Under the pieces are notes generated by a model. That model was given only the letters and a program-made list of their open reading frames with translations. It made no database searches and was not told the origin of the DNA. From NCBI GenBank assembly GCA_027924585.1, contig BSBM01000050.1:8393501-8457500 (forward strand): a DNA stretch of 64,000 nt. Direction: 5' to 3'. Shown here one piece after another: positions 1 to 11,101 of the stretch. The translations under genes were made by a program, and so were the position numbers. This DNA is from Larix kaempferi. Its lineage: Eukaryota; Streptophyta; Pinopsida; Pinales; Pinaceae. Numbering within the stretch: the first letter of the stretch is position 1; every line of letters starts with the position of its first letter.

Positions 1-1254
1 TTGAACTAACTTAACCTACCACTTTATTCCTATGTTAGAGGCGTTTTCCCAACAAGTACTTCATGTTACTTATAGATTTTGCACTCTTTAGTTCTCCTAG
101 TTTTCTTTTATGTGTCCTTGAAGAATTTAACTCTCCAATCGTACAACGAAGGCCCTAGATATTAGACTAATGTTGGTTTTATATAAAATGAAATAAGTCT
201 ATTTCATATTAGTTACATTTCTTTTAGAGGCTATTGTTTACTCAGAGGGATGTGGAAGCGAGTAAACAATGGTGTTCTCAAATATAATAAACATAAAGGA
301 AAACTTATTCATTTATATTATACTTCCAACATTATTCAAATGCTAATGAGATTCGAGAATAAATCAAAGAAAAACTTATTTTCATGGAAAGTGATAGCAA
401 GATGAAAAGACCCAAAATTGAGGCCTCCTAATGAACAAGACCTAATACATGCATCCCAAAGTGAAAAATGTAACTCACAATTCCAGCTACAATGCAAACA
501 AACATGGAATGTTGAAATTCCTTTTGCTTTATGAAACACTACTCCAAACACTCGTCTTTTCAACCCAGATTGCAACATAGATTTGAGAAGAATCAAACAA
601 CGAGATTTTCTTAGACTTAAACAAACATGGTTAGGTAGAAAAAAATGAGCTTTTCTTAGACTCAAACAAACACGATTAGGTATACTAAGAAGGAAAGGTT
701 GTAGAGTTAATTTTCCTTATGATAGAGGTAACGAGATATACAAACAGTGATATTGTACTCTTGGGATTCACAACTAAGATTTCAATAATCAAAATCAAAA
801 GAAAAAAAAATGAAGCTAGCACACCTCAAGATTTTTTTACAATTTTTTTCAATCCAAAGGAAAATGAACTTCCAAACACTACCCAAAACACTGCAAACAG
901 AAGACCAAAGACTCTAGTATGCCAAGAAAATTCAAACAAGACAGGACTTTCAGGAAAATGGGGGAAAATGAGGAGTAGCATAAAACTATGCCTCACATGC
1001 ATTTGTGCAGCATAGAAAGCGTGAGAACTCATGCCTATCTCCAAAGAGAAGCATGAGTATACCCTACCACATGCACTTGTTCCCACTATGGAGTGTGAGT
1101 AACACCTAAGTTTGACTAGTTTCGGTAAAAGTCAAGAAAACTTCAAAATTTTGGAAATTTCAAAAGTTTCAAATTGTGACTAAGCCTTCCTAACACTAAA
1201 ACACCCAAAACACACACATGAAACCAAGAAAAATACCCTACAAAGACTCTTGAA
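1..1254 (-). mobile_element. Leader remnant of a second Tat-like gypsy element
   Basis: No convincing gene is visible here. The stretch lies just inside a Tat-type primer-binding site (1255-1273, minus strand). In minus orientation it would therefore be the untranslated leader between the 5' LTR and gag of an element that continues beyond the left edge. Minus-strand open stretches at 336-665 and 826-1086 show no recognised domain. Assignment rests only on position next to the PBS. Confidence 0.35.
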
Positions 1255-1273
1255 TCCTCAACGGAGTCGCTAG
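1255..1273 (-). other. Primer-binding site of a Tat-like element
   Basis: Read on the minus strand this gives AGCGACTCCGTTGAGGA. It closely matches the PBS of the complete gypsy element in this window at 27527-27541 (TGGCGACTCAACTGG). A TGTTGTACAG sequence follows at 1277 where the LTR end should be. This supports an LTR immediately to the right, with the element reading leftward. Confidence 0.55.
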
Positions 1274-1276
1274 CTT

Positions 1277-1443
1277 TGTTGTACAGAAATTGATTTTATG
1301 ACTAGGGTGAGATCACCAACATACTAGGTTGAGTATAGATTGGTGTAATAACAAGTTCTATAGGCTTCACTAGACTCATATAAATGAAATTCAATTACGC
1401 TTCAATGTTCAAGTAGGCAAACAGATATAGGAAAGTAAGAGAA

Positions 1444-1485
<42 letters not shown>

Positions 1486-2564
1486 AGTGCACCTTATTTA
1501 TGAAGGTTGAACCTCGCTACTCCTCTTGACCTTTTCAAATCTGCTCCTTGAAGATGTTTCCCAACCTACAAAATATAAACCAAACACCCTTCCTCAAATA
1601 TTTTGGTTACAAAGAAAAGCAATGACTATCATAAAAAAACATATGCATGAGATTAAATAATTATGAACAATGCTTTTATGAGATATAAACCATCTTTAAC
1701 AACCAAATATATAACACTTAAATTTGGGGGAGGGAAAAATGTCAAATCTCTACTACGATGAAAATATACAACATAGTTACCTCTTCCACTGTTTGACACC
1801 TTTCAAACCAAAGACTAGGTTCCTCTTCTCTTGTACACCAACAATCCCACTTCCACTCTTTTGAATGTATGCAAGGGAGAAAACACTTGAATATGGCGAC
1901 TTCAACATTCAGGGAGACAACGATCAGGGACATGGGTCACTGACATGGGATAGGGAATGAGTGTAATATGATGCAAGATTCCTCTACTGTGATGATGCAA
2001 TACGCAGGCTGTCCCCCTCCTTGGTCCATTTCATCTCCATTTATGATTGATGGATATAGTTACAAATTGTTACCAATTAGTTTCTAAGAGAGTTCCAACC
2101 GATCCCCAAACTATCTGAAACTTCCATAAGCTATCGAATTTCAAAATTTCATTTTTTTTCATGAATTTTGGAGGCACTCATGCCTTTCTCAAAGACAACA
2201 TGCAATGCTTGCTAGTTACTAGTGTAGAAAGTGCGTGTAGGCATATTTTTGGTTGCAACTTCATGGGATGAAGGGAAAATGAGATGGGATGTTGCTTTTA
2301 GGAATTAGGTTCATCATGAGGTGTCAAATCATAGTCTCTTCCATATTTTAATATCCCTTTTGTGAATGATCAATGACACTCAGGTGTCATCTTTTGAACT
2401 GTAATCATAGAAAGAGAAGTGTCAATTTGAGACATAACACATGTGCCATGAGAAGGAGTCCTGCCAGATTTAGTATGGGTTGATGTTTTTATTATAGGCC
2501 CCAAATTTGATCTGAATATCTAGAAAACAATTCTTCATATCATCCACCTCCTGCTGGATGAGTG
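1277..2564 (-). mobile_element. Probable 5' LTR (partial) of the left-edge Tat-like element
   Basis: The stretch starts with TGTTGTACAG three bases from a Tat-type PBS, as an LTR terminus should. I could not find the far LTR end before copia A begins at 2565, so copia A may have inserted within it or next to it. There are no coding signals. An (AG)n microsatellite sits at 1446-1482. The right limit is arbitrary. Confidence 0.35.
1446..1482. repeat. (AG)n microsatellite
   Basis: A pure AG dinucleotide run of about 18 units. Confidence 0.95.
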
Positions 2565-3113
2565 TGTTGAAGAATGTAACTTTAGAAGATATTCTTATTT
2601 GTATTATTTGTGTCATTTGTATCATTTGTATTGTACACCCTACGAGGATTATTATTGATATAATTGATCATGTAAAATTCATTGAAAGAGTCAATGTAAA
2701 CCCTAACTGTTAGGTCGGCCTCAAAATATCTAGAAAAGAATATATTATTGTAAATTGTAAAGGTTGGCCCAATTAGGTGAGTCAAGCCGACCCTGTTAGT
2801 ATAAAAAAGGTCAAGTCATTTGTTTAGTATAAATAGGAGGCCCTCCCTCCTCATTTGACCACCACACTCACTCATTGAATTTGCATGAGTAGATAGATAG
2901 AGTCATAAATATTAGTTTCTTTTGGAGTCTTCTTGTTTTGGGTCTTTGCACGAGGGATACTATTGTACATTCTGACGAATCTATATAGCAGAAGTTTGTT
3001 GGGTTTTTCTACCCCGAGAGGGTTTTCCGAGGATAAATTATTGTGTATTATTGTTCATGTTTTGTTTGTTTATATTTCAGTGATACTTATTGTTATTTCA
3101 CTTAAAATCCAAC
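2565..3113 (+). repeat. Copia A 5' LTR
   Basis: Begins TGTTGAAGAATGTAAC and ends near AAAATCCAAC just before the PBS. It is colinear with 47936-48472. A TATA box lies at 2828-2836. The end has lost the canonical CA, which is retained in the 3' copy (AATCTAACA). Confidence 0.9.
2828..2836 (+). promoter_or_regulatory. TATA box of copia A 5' LTR
   Basis: TATAAATAG within the LTR, repeated at the matching place of the 3' LTR (48186-48194). It is followed by a pyrimidine-rich CCCTCCCTCCTC tract, a usual layout for an LTR promoter. Confidence 0.7.
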
Positions 3114-3114
3114 T

Positions 3115-3126
3115 TGGTATCACAGC
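3115..3126 (+). other. Copia A primer-binding site
   Basis: TGGTATCACAGC directly after the 5' LTR. This is the common plant copia PBS complementary to initiator tRNA-Met (TGGTATCAGAGC) with one change. The 3127-3995 stretch that follows is a non-coding leader with AGGGTTT-type motifs and no gene. Confidence 0.8.
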
Positions 3127-3995
3127 AAGCCTGAAAGAGAACATTGTGTAGTTGGTGCAACTACAAAAATTAGGGTTTTCGGAAACCCTAGAAGGAAAAA
3201 TATAATCATCTGGTAATTTTCTCTACAAATCTCTTTTGGTAAGGTACAGGAGATGAAATTGGACATGGAGAATATGAAATGTTCATGTACCTTGTGTGCT
3301 AGTTTAAGCCTCAAATTCACTGTAATTTAGGAGATATGATCCATGCAAATCATGGTTCCATCCTCTTCCAGAATTCAGTTTTAAACAAGTGACCTAGGGA
3401 TAAATTCTATATCTCGATCTTGGAATATCCAAATGGAATTTCGTAAGATGTTCCAGAAAATAAATAGACTTTAGTTTCTCTGGTGCAAGTTTCAGAACCT
3501 GAAGTCTAAACAGTGAAACGTGGAAGTCCCTAAAATTTAGCTATACTAAAATAGTCTATAAACAGGTCAACTTGGGAAACTTAGCTTATGTTCCACTTGG
3601 TGAATCCAATCTTGCTATAACCTATGGGATTGGATAGAGGAAATATGAGACTACCTCAGAAAGAAGTTTCTGACCTTGAGGAGCATAAATTTCTTATCTA
3701 CATTAGAATTCAGACCAAACACTTTAGCAGAAGAAATTGAAGAAACTAGGGCATCAAATATTTTGCAGTTTTGTCCATAGATTTGGGAAAAGGAGTACAT
3801 TGCTCAGATCGCCTTGGGGAGGCGCATATTTTACTCCTCTCAGATTTCCAAGATCCATAAGTTGAAAAATTAGGGTTTCTCTGACAAACCCTAGGACCTC
3901 CTGAAGCAACATCACATAAATCAACTTTTGATTGGAGCATCCCATTTGGTACGTGATTCTCTCTCTATTTCCATTTGAGGTTCTCATTTATCAAG

Positions 3996-4620
3996 ATGAC
4001 AAATCATACCAAGCTTGAGAATAAGTTTTAAGGGGCTAAGTACTTCAGAACATGGAAGTATAGGATGATGCACATCCTAGAAGAACATGAATTGGACAAG
4101 TATGTCACATAAATAGTTGTGGAGCCAGAGGAAGATGCGGAAAAGAAAAACATAAGAAGAAACTTATCAAGGCTAAGAGGATCATAGCTGACTCCATCAA
4201 TGATCACTTGATACCACACATCTCTTCTCTTAAGACTCCGAAAGAGATGTTTGATGCATTGACGAGACTATTTGAAGGGACCAATATCAATAGGAAGATG
4301 ACCTTTAGGACTCAACTCAAGGCTGTGAATATGCAAAACAATGAAAGTAGCCAGTCATAATTTACAAGGGTCTCCAACATCAGAGATCAGTTAAGTGATA
4401 TTGGCGACAAGGTTGAAAATGTAGAACTAGTGATGACCACCCTAAATGGTCGTCCAAGATCATGGGAGTCATATATTCAAGGAATCGCCCCAATAGGAAA
4501 GGAAACAAGAAAATACATCATGTTCATGCTACAGAGGATGATGAACCAACTAAAGAAGATTTCTTCAATGATGAGGAATATGTATTTTGATCTAGAATAA
4601 TTTAAACCAGGAAGATGGAA
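3996..4620 (+). pseudogene. Copia A gag (UBN2-like), degenerate
   Basis: Starts at ATG 3996 (MTNHTKLENKF). A TAA at 4029 breaks it after 11 codons. The same frame continues with typical copia gag sequence: a WKYRMMHILEEHELDKYV segment, then further stops and a shift, then EMFDALTRLFEG and VMTTLNGRPRSWESYI, which match the gag-polypeptide (UBN2) family. The protein would form the RNA-packaging particle. The usual CCHC zinc knuckle was not found. The product is non-functional. Confidence 0.75.
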
Positions 4621-5339
4621 GAACCTCTTATCTATTTCAGCATTGGATAGGAAGGGATGCAGTTGTGATTGTTGATGAAGAAGGGACACACAAGTTCAGC
4701 ACCAATACACAGTTCCATATGAGCTATGGTGTAGAAGACTTGCTCAACATTGTCGATCATAAGCAAGGAAGGAATAGGTCCTCAGAATTAGATGATGGAG
4801 TAGAGCACACTATCATAGAATCCAGTAATACCTACAAGGAGACAAGGATCAAGAGGGTTCCTACCAAACAAACAAAGATAAGTATTTTAATTGTCATTTC
4901 CTATATATATAATTGCTTAAATGATATTGTTCAATTGTGTACATATTTATGTTCTTAGATTTAGGAAGTGTATTATGCATGTTAGAGTGTTTGCATTAAT
5001 GAACAATATACTACTAATATGCATGTAAAGGTTAAGTGGCCTATAGTGATGTACACCATTCCATTGCTACTTCTCTAGAATGAAACCTCTTTGCTGACAT
5101 GTTGAGAGTAGTGCACGCTCATAATAATGTTTTTGTAGAGATGGAAGGCATTTAGAAAGTTACTGTATGAATGCGGGATATGGATGAATGTTGTGTTGAA
5201 GCATTGGCTAGGATAGTTGCATGATTGTGCGACCTATGTCTTTATGCATAAGGATTTGTTTTGAAGACTATGAAATGTTTCTAACCATGCAACTGAATTT
5301 GACTTGTAGGAAAGATCGTGTACAATCACCTACAAATAA
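4621..5339 (+). pseudogene. Copia A protease/integrase region, scrambled remnant
   Basis: The region between gag and RT should hold PR and IN, but only fragments remain. A stretch near 4840-4885 encodes QTNKDKY-like residues, and 4900-5320 is AT-rich without an open frame. The 5030-5330 segment matches the reverse complement of copia B at about 18420-18780. Both elements therefore descend from an ancestor that already carried this block, and it is not local noise. Confidence 0.5.
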
Positions 5340-5590
5340 AGAATGATGAGACTTGTTCCATAGAACAAGTGACGATGGTTCAACAATGGCATTCAAGAAG
5401 ATTTACGAAATCAAGCATACTACATAAGTACAAAGCGAGGTTTCTCTCAAAAAGAGGGAGTCGACTATGATGAGAGGTTTCTCTAGTGGCTAGACACACT
5501 TCCTCAATGGTGGATATTACACTAGATAGATGTTGTAATCAAAGTAGAAGTCTATATCGAGCAACCTCCAGGATTGAGGACTCTCTATAG
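5340..5590 (+). pseudogene. Copia A reverse transcriptase, 5' part
   Basis: Degenerate copia RT. Readable pieces are RGFSQKEGVDYDE (the usual ARGFSQ..GVDYDETF region) and VEVYIEQPPG just before the gypsy insertion at 5591. Several stops are present. The frame resumes at 45449 after the inserted gypsy element (REPHVR, then a stop, then LKKDLYGIK), matching the HVCRLKKALYGLKQ region of copia RTs. The insertion site is therefore defined to the base. Confidence 0.8.
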
Positions 5591-6616
5591 TGTTATAGAA
5601 CTTTCTTCCTATGGATAAGAAGAGGCTATCTTAGGATAGACTAGGATGTACCTAGTTCTAATCTAAGACAATTAAGAAACAAATACTACCTTGAATCCTG
5701 AACTAAGTTTATACAACAAGATTAAATGTATTCGGTAGCGATGGAAGGATGTAACTCACCTTCAATCATATGATTGTCCCGCTTCCAGTTTTTTTATCTC
5801 AAAGCTCCCAAGTAGAACATGTCAAGATCAACCAAAGAACAAGCATACAATATCCCAAATACCTTGAAGTAAAGGTTAGATCCAAATCTACCTAGATACA
5901 CTTCATGCCAAAGATTCACACACAATTCATATGAAATGGGAAACAAGACAAGTTATCTTTATTAAGAATCTTGAAAACACTTACATAGGGTTGCTTGATG
6001 TCCAAGTCAGCTCCAGCTCCAAGACTTCTTCTCTCTAGCTATCTCTGAAAATATCCTAAGATCATAGGTTGGATGCCCCAAGTAGTCCCCCCCATGGCTC
6101 ATGGGTGGCCTCTCCTTTATAGCACTTGAGGGGTTAACCATAAGGAGAGGAAGGTGGATCTCATGAGGGTTTAGTGGATCATCCAAGCTAAACAGAGAGA
6201 GGGTGTCGGGGTCGAATTAGACAGGTCAATCCCATTAAAATATCTCGGAAGGTAGAGATCCAAGTTCCAATCCCAAAGGCTAAATTAGGATTTTCGCGCC
6301 TCAGACACTTAGCATAACATGAAAATTTGATTATTTTCGCGGGGCTAGGGTTATGCAGGGTGCAAAAAAGTTATTTTTTCGTGGGCTGATAGATGTGCAG
6401 GGCACGAAAATCAATGTAAGCAAGGTCAAATTGGAATGACACTTGGTTAAGTAGGTTATGTCTCGACCAACAAGGGGTGGATTTGTCTCCAAGGTGTCCA
6501 GATGAGACCAAGGAGGGTATCGACATCATGTAAGAGTCATTAGGGAGAAATTTCACTAGGTCACATGGTATAAATATGCGACACTCAAGCTCGAAGTGTA
6601 ACTTTGAGGTATAATA
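5591..6616 (-). repeat. Gypsy 3' LTR
   Basis: About 1,026 bp, starting TGTTATAGAAC and ending GTATAATA where the other copy has GTATAACA. It matches 27547-28098 plus 44958-45448. It contains the uninterrupted target of element C (AACCATAAGGAGAGG near 6137), which proves that element C inserted later. A TATAAAGGAG promoter motif is seen on the minus strand near 6112-6121. Confidence 0.9.
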
Positions 6617-6632
6617 GATGCCCCCTAAAGTG
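6617..6632 (-). other. Gypsy polypurine tract
   Basis: Read on the minus strand as TTTAGGGGGCATC immediately before the 3' LTR. This G-run PPT is typical of Ty3/gypsy elements and confirms the leftward orientation. Confidence 0.75.
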
Positions 6633-8614
6633 TGAGGTTAGAAGAAACTGATGGCCAAAATACTTTACCAATAAATTGAGCGGAGATAGCATCGAGGGAG
6701 TCGGAGAGGAGCTGCAAGGAAATGAGATGTCAAATACCACCAAGGCGGGCATACCCATGCTCGAAAAAAATGACTCAAAGCATGGTTGTCGACCAATACA
6801 TTGCAGATCCTTGATAACGGAGATGATATATACTGTGGACAAGTCATGGATACTAGGAACAATCGCAGATCCATGAGACGATAATAACAAAGCCACGACT
6901 AATACAATAGTGGATCTGTGTGACAATACAATATTGAGGTCATCAACATGATGTGTATGTGGATACCTACTCAATAATCGCCATCACAACCTGGAAGTGG
7001 AAACAGTATCAGGAACATCCAAGGTATTCTACCCGAGCCCAAAATGATACGAATCTGACCATGTGATTGCAATGTCTTGAAGTCGAACATGGAAGAAACT
7101 ACTTGATTACCAACCAATGATGTAAGCCATTAAGAAGTACGAGGGAAATCACCAATGATGATGATGATCCCCAAGGTATCTCTAGTACATCTCAATGAAA
7201 TGTGAATATATGAGTTGACGTCGAACATCCGTGAGATCATTCAATCAGAGGCCCATGATGAAAACCTACTGTCGAATGCGAGGAAACCTGCCATTAAGGC
7301 ATGCAGGTAACAAGGTACTAATTTTTTATTCCTAATTCTAAGTCCTAGATAGTGAGTTGGCGTCAATAGGAATAGACTCATCGAAGGTGGGCCATGATGA
7401 ATGCCACATCATCAACACGAAAGCGGCATGAGAGAGAGATGTGAAGCAATAGATCGAAAGGGTATGTACTGACACAATGGAAGGTTTGAAAAAATGGATG
7501 GCTTAAAGCAACGCTGACCCTTTGAACATATAATGGCTATAGTAGATCTTGGCAACAGGGATTTAATTAGCAAAGAACAACCATAAGGCGAATAGACTCA
7601 ATATCAAAGAGACGATGCAGGACTGTGATCATAACTGGACAGAAAGGACTAAAGACCCAAAAGAAGACAAGGTGTGGATGCATGCCATGTTCAAAGGTAA
7701 TGACTTTCAAGCTGCCAAAAAGGTAAACTTGACTCATATCCCATTTTCCCCCATCATAACTAACGAGTACCTCTTTGTTGTTTTACGAGCTTGAAGAGGA
7801 TAACGGATGCTCGGTATAGCTCATCTGATGGATGAGTCCGATCTCACATGTTTTACAAACCTGAGAAAGGAGGGGTTCGTCCCAATGCGGGCCCTTCTAT
7901 GTTGAATTTTAACGAGTCCAAAGAAGATAAACTCAACAGTTTTTCATGTTTAGAGAGTCTGAAACAACTTAAAGAAGACTCCAAAATGTACTTTTTCATG
8001 AAGTTAGTCCCCCAGATCCGAAAAAGTGTAAAACAATCCTTGAGAGAACTCTCCTAGTCAAAGGTTGACTGAGGTATACCTTTCTCGTAAATAGTCTAGA
8101 TGGGCCGAAAAAGGGGTAACCTATCATCGAATAGACGTCCTTTCAAATACTTTTACAAGTGTGAAAGAGACAAGTGCACTTGGCAATCTTTTCGTAACGA
8201 GGGAGCCTAAAAAGAGCTTTAAAGGGAACTCCAAAAGGTCTGTTTTCGTAACGTTTAATCATCTTGGCCCGAAAAAGGAATAAAATAATACCAAAATGAT
8301 ACTTTCCTCATTGTTTTACGAGCACGAGTAAAGTCAACTAAGCTCGACACTAGTTTTCTTAAGTTTAACAAGCACGACACAGGTGTGAAAAGGCACTTGG
8401 AATCTTTTTCAGGTTTGCATCCAGAGCACGAAAAAAGATAAAATCGGCTCGAGTGAAGATCAAAACAACATCATAATGCTAGTTTGAACAGCTTATGGGG
8501 ATCCTGTCAAAATCGGTTAAGAAACCTTGGAAAATAGGACATTAGTAATGTGAAGAATTTGACCTAAAATGGATTTTAAAATAAAATAATGAGAAAAAAT
8601 AGTCATGTAACTTG
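6633..8614. other. Non-coding spacer between gypsy PPT and antisense gene
   Basis: No gene is seen on either strand. Open stretches at 6585-6974 (minus) and 7848-8057 (plus) match no recognised family. From about 7800 the sequence is rich in short recurring CGAAAAAG, GTAACGAG and GAGCACGA strings. Confidence 0.5.
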
Positions 8615-8623
8615 TATAAATAG
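8615..8623 (+). promoter_or_regulatory. TATA box of the antisense gene in the gypsy element
   Basis: A canonical TATAAATAG on the plus strand, opposite to the direction of gag-pol. It lies about 140 bp before a donor-like site (CCAG/GTAGAAG, 8758/8759) and 490 bp before the first ATG of the antisense reading frame. Its position fits an independent promoter; use is inferred. Confidence 0.5.
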
Positions 8624-9104
8624 AAGGTAAAAGAGGAAGTTACCCATTTTAACTTGGCCATTTTTACCCAAAGAGGAAATTTCACCTATTGGAGGGAAAA
8701 TCTTCAAGCGACCATATCCGGAGATCTAGGGCACCATTTCGACCATTTTCTGAACCAGGTAGAAGCTCTTGAGCTCCTCTTTCTTTTCATGTCTTTATTT
8801 CTTGATTTCATGCCAATTTTTTGGATTTTTGAGGAACATTAGGGAAAAAAATTCTCCCTCTGAAATTTTTGCGGCCTCTCTACATCGAGAGGCACAAAAA
8901 TTTCATGATTTTTGTGTTTCTGCCTTGAGTGGGAGCGCGAAAATATACAGTTTTCGCATGGCCGATAAAATCCCAAGCGTGAAAATCCGTAGAATAGGAA
9001 AAATGCAAGTTGGTTTCTCATGTTTGGCATAAAATCAATTCTTCATCTTCTCATAAATGTTTTCTTTGGTGTTTTGCAGGATTTTGCAACTTGTTTGAGT
9101 GAAG

Positions 9105-10349
9105 ATGGTTGAGTGGAAAGAGAGAGAGCATGAGGATGATGATAGAGTGGCCCTAAATGATCAAATCGCATTAACCACGCTGCGAGAATGTGTTCTACTA
9201 AAGTTCTTCAAAACAAGTGGGATCTGCAAGCAAGGAAAGCTTCTGAACTACATAATCCAAATGTGGGATAGCGGTATTCAAACTTTCCGTATTGGGGAGC
9301 ATACTCTCAAGATAGAGCTTGAGGACATTTAATTCTTGATCGAAATCTCTAAGAGGGGGGCAAGTTTTAACCTATCTGGACACAGGGCCTCAGAAGAGAG
9401 CACAAACGAGTATATCGCTCATTACTGCAGACAAGTTTCTCGTAAGACAAGCATAAAAATGCCCATAAAAGATGTGATAGAGCTCTCGTTGAGAACCATG
9501 TTGTATACCATCGCACGCATAGTAGGTAGTGTGGGTCCCCACCATGCAACACGGGGATAGATGAACTATGCAGTGGAGTGTATGGCACCGAAGCTGCTCA
9601 ACTAGTGTGAAGGGGTCCTGGTCAACCTCAAGGATCAGTTCAGCAAATGCAGGAATGGAGATATACGTCAGTTTGGGTACGAGAGTATCCTGGTTACATT
9701 TTTACTAGAGAGGGTACCTCTATTACACCATGAGATAGATAGGCCCATTCGTCTCGCATCCGAGCCTCGGATGGGGAGGTGGAGCGACTATGCCGGACGA
9801 CTCGGCGGGCCACAGGTCTTAGCTTTTGGAGAGGACTTTTTCTCGTGGGTCAAGGAGAAAATCATCATGATCAAGGACTATCCCTATGAAGGGGTGGATT
9901 TATGTGAGGATATCGACTTAGCACTTCCCGAGGATGAGGATTGGGATGACTCAGGTATGTGACCTTCACAGTTGTGCTTTTGGTATTTTTATAATATATG
10001 ATTTTTTTTGTGATTTTTCGATGCGTGGAATGATCTAACGTATGTACATTTTCATGCCATAGATCGCAGACCGAGGAGGCCAGCGGGCTATTCACCGCTA
10101 CATTGAGGAAGTATTCAACATCACGCCGTCGATGAGGATGAGGAGGAGGAGGAAGAAGCATGAGGGATCCGATATGTAGAGCGGAACCTTCATGGTTTGA
10201 CCATGGGTGTTCCTGCAATGAGGATGGATGATATCCCACTCCATCTCCAGAGGCATACTGAAGGTGTGCCAAGGTGTATCAGTCGACTACTTCGACGGGT
10301 GGCTAGAGCAGTGGTGTGCTCGCATGAGCAGTGTGAGGATGTTGACTAG
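9105..10349 (+). pseudogene. Antisense extra ORF of the Tat element (PMD-like), with intron
   Basis: A single plus-strand frame runs from ATG 9105 to 9954, resumes after a putative intron (9955-10062, GTATGT...CCATAG) and ends at TAG 10347. The splice keeps the frame in phase 1. Five internal stops break it, including TAA at 9330 where the context is ELEDI/stop/FLIEISKRG, plus stops near 9558, 9603, 10107 and 10155. The N-terminal part has a hydrophobic FRIGEHTLKIELEDI strand pattern that recalls the plant mobile domain of Tat extra ORFs. The C-terminal part is basic, then highly acidic (a run of Glu near 10135-10160). A likely 5' UTR intron lies at 8759-9079 (ending TTTTGCAG). The earlier GTG at 9099 is not a plausible plant start. 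Function unknown; extra ORFs antisense to gag-pol are documented in Tat elements. Confidence 0.65.
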
Positions 10350-10561
10350 AATTTAGATAGCAGTGTTTTTTTTCAGCGGTGTGTTCATGATATGTAGGCC
10401 CGAGAGCCAATTTTTGTATGGGACATGATCCCAAATTTTGTCTTTGGATGTATCTTATTATATGTACTCAGAAAACCAATTTGTATATGATTTATATACA
10501 TATGGACCTATTTTTGTGTTTTCTTATTTACAGCAACTTGTGTGTTTTGTTATGATGTGTT

Positions 10562-11044
10562 TTATCTATGAGCAAGGTTCCAATCCAATATATAACTAGC
10601 CAATGAATCAACTACCATATTGAATTCTCTTGGTATATGTTGATACTGAATGAAATCAAATGATCGCTCCAAGAGGTGTACTTTTCTAAATAATTGAAGT
10701 AACGTAGGTTCACAAATAGTGTAGACACGATTCAAATGGGATACCATGAGTTGGGAATCCAGGTAGACTAAAAAGGTGCGGATCCCAAGAGAAGTGGATT
10801 CAGTTAGGATTTTGATGACTGCATGGTACTCCGCAGCGTTGTTGGTGGCGGGGCCCAAGCAGATGCCACCCGAGGATAACAACTCACCAGCAGGGGAATA
10901 TAGTACCCATGCTGCGGAAGCAAGGTTCTGGGTATGTCGGCTAGCACCATCCGGGAACCCGTAGTAAGCTAACATCTGCACATAAAAGCACAAGTCGAGG
11001 TCAAATGAAGGTAAACGAAATCGAATCCATACACACACAAACAT
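10562..11044 (-). CDS. Second RNase H domain of the gypsy element (after integrase)
   Basis: A 160-codon open frame with an RNase H fold. FPDGASR supplies the first acidic residue, ATNNAAEYHAVI the Glu helix, LVYLDSQLMVSHLN the third acidic residue, and REFNMVVDSLAS the terminal segment. It lies downstream of the integrase C-terminus, separate from the RNase H fused to RT. This matches the dual RNase H arrangement reported for Tat elements, where the additional domain resembles archaeal-type or host RNase H. It would degrade RNA in RNA:DNA hybrids during reverse transcription. The frame is intact, but the rest of pol is broken. The first 25 residues may be leader sequence. Confidence 0.8.
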   Translation of the reverse strand: MFVCVWIRFRLPSFDLDLCFYVQMLAYYGFPDGASRHTQNLASAAWVLYSPAGELLSSGGICLGPATNNAAEYHAVIKILTESTSLGIRTFLVYLDSQLMVSHLNRVYTICEPTLLQLFRKVHLLERSFDFIQYQHIPREFNMVVDSLASYILDWNLAHR

Positions 11045-11101
11045 ATGAAATTAAAAACAAGCTAAGTACAGTATGTACAAGGTGTTTTACACAGGACAAT
11101 C

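Noticed and set aside
9099-9104. GTG at 9099 as start of the antisense gene
   Set aside because: Plant genes start with ATG in nearly all cases, and an in-frame ATG lies six bases downstream at 9105.
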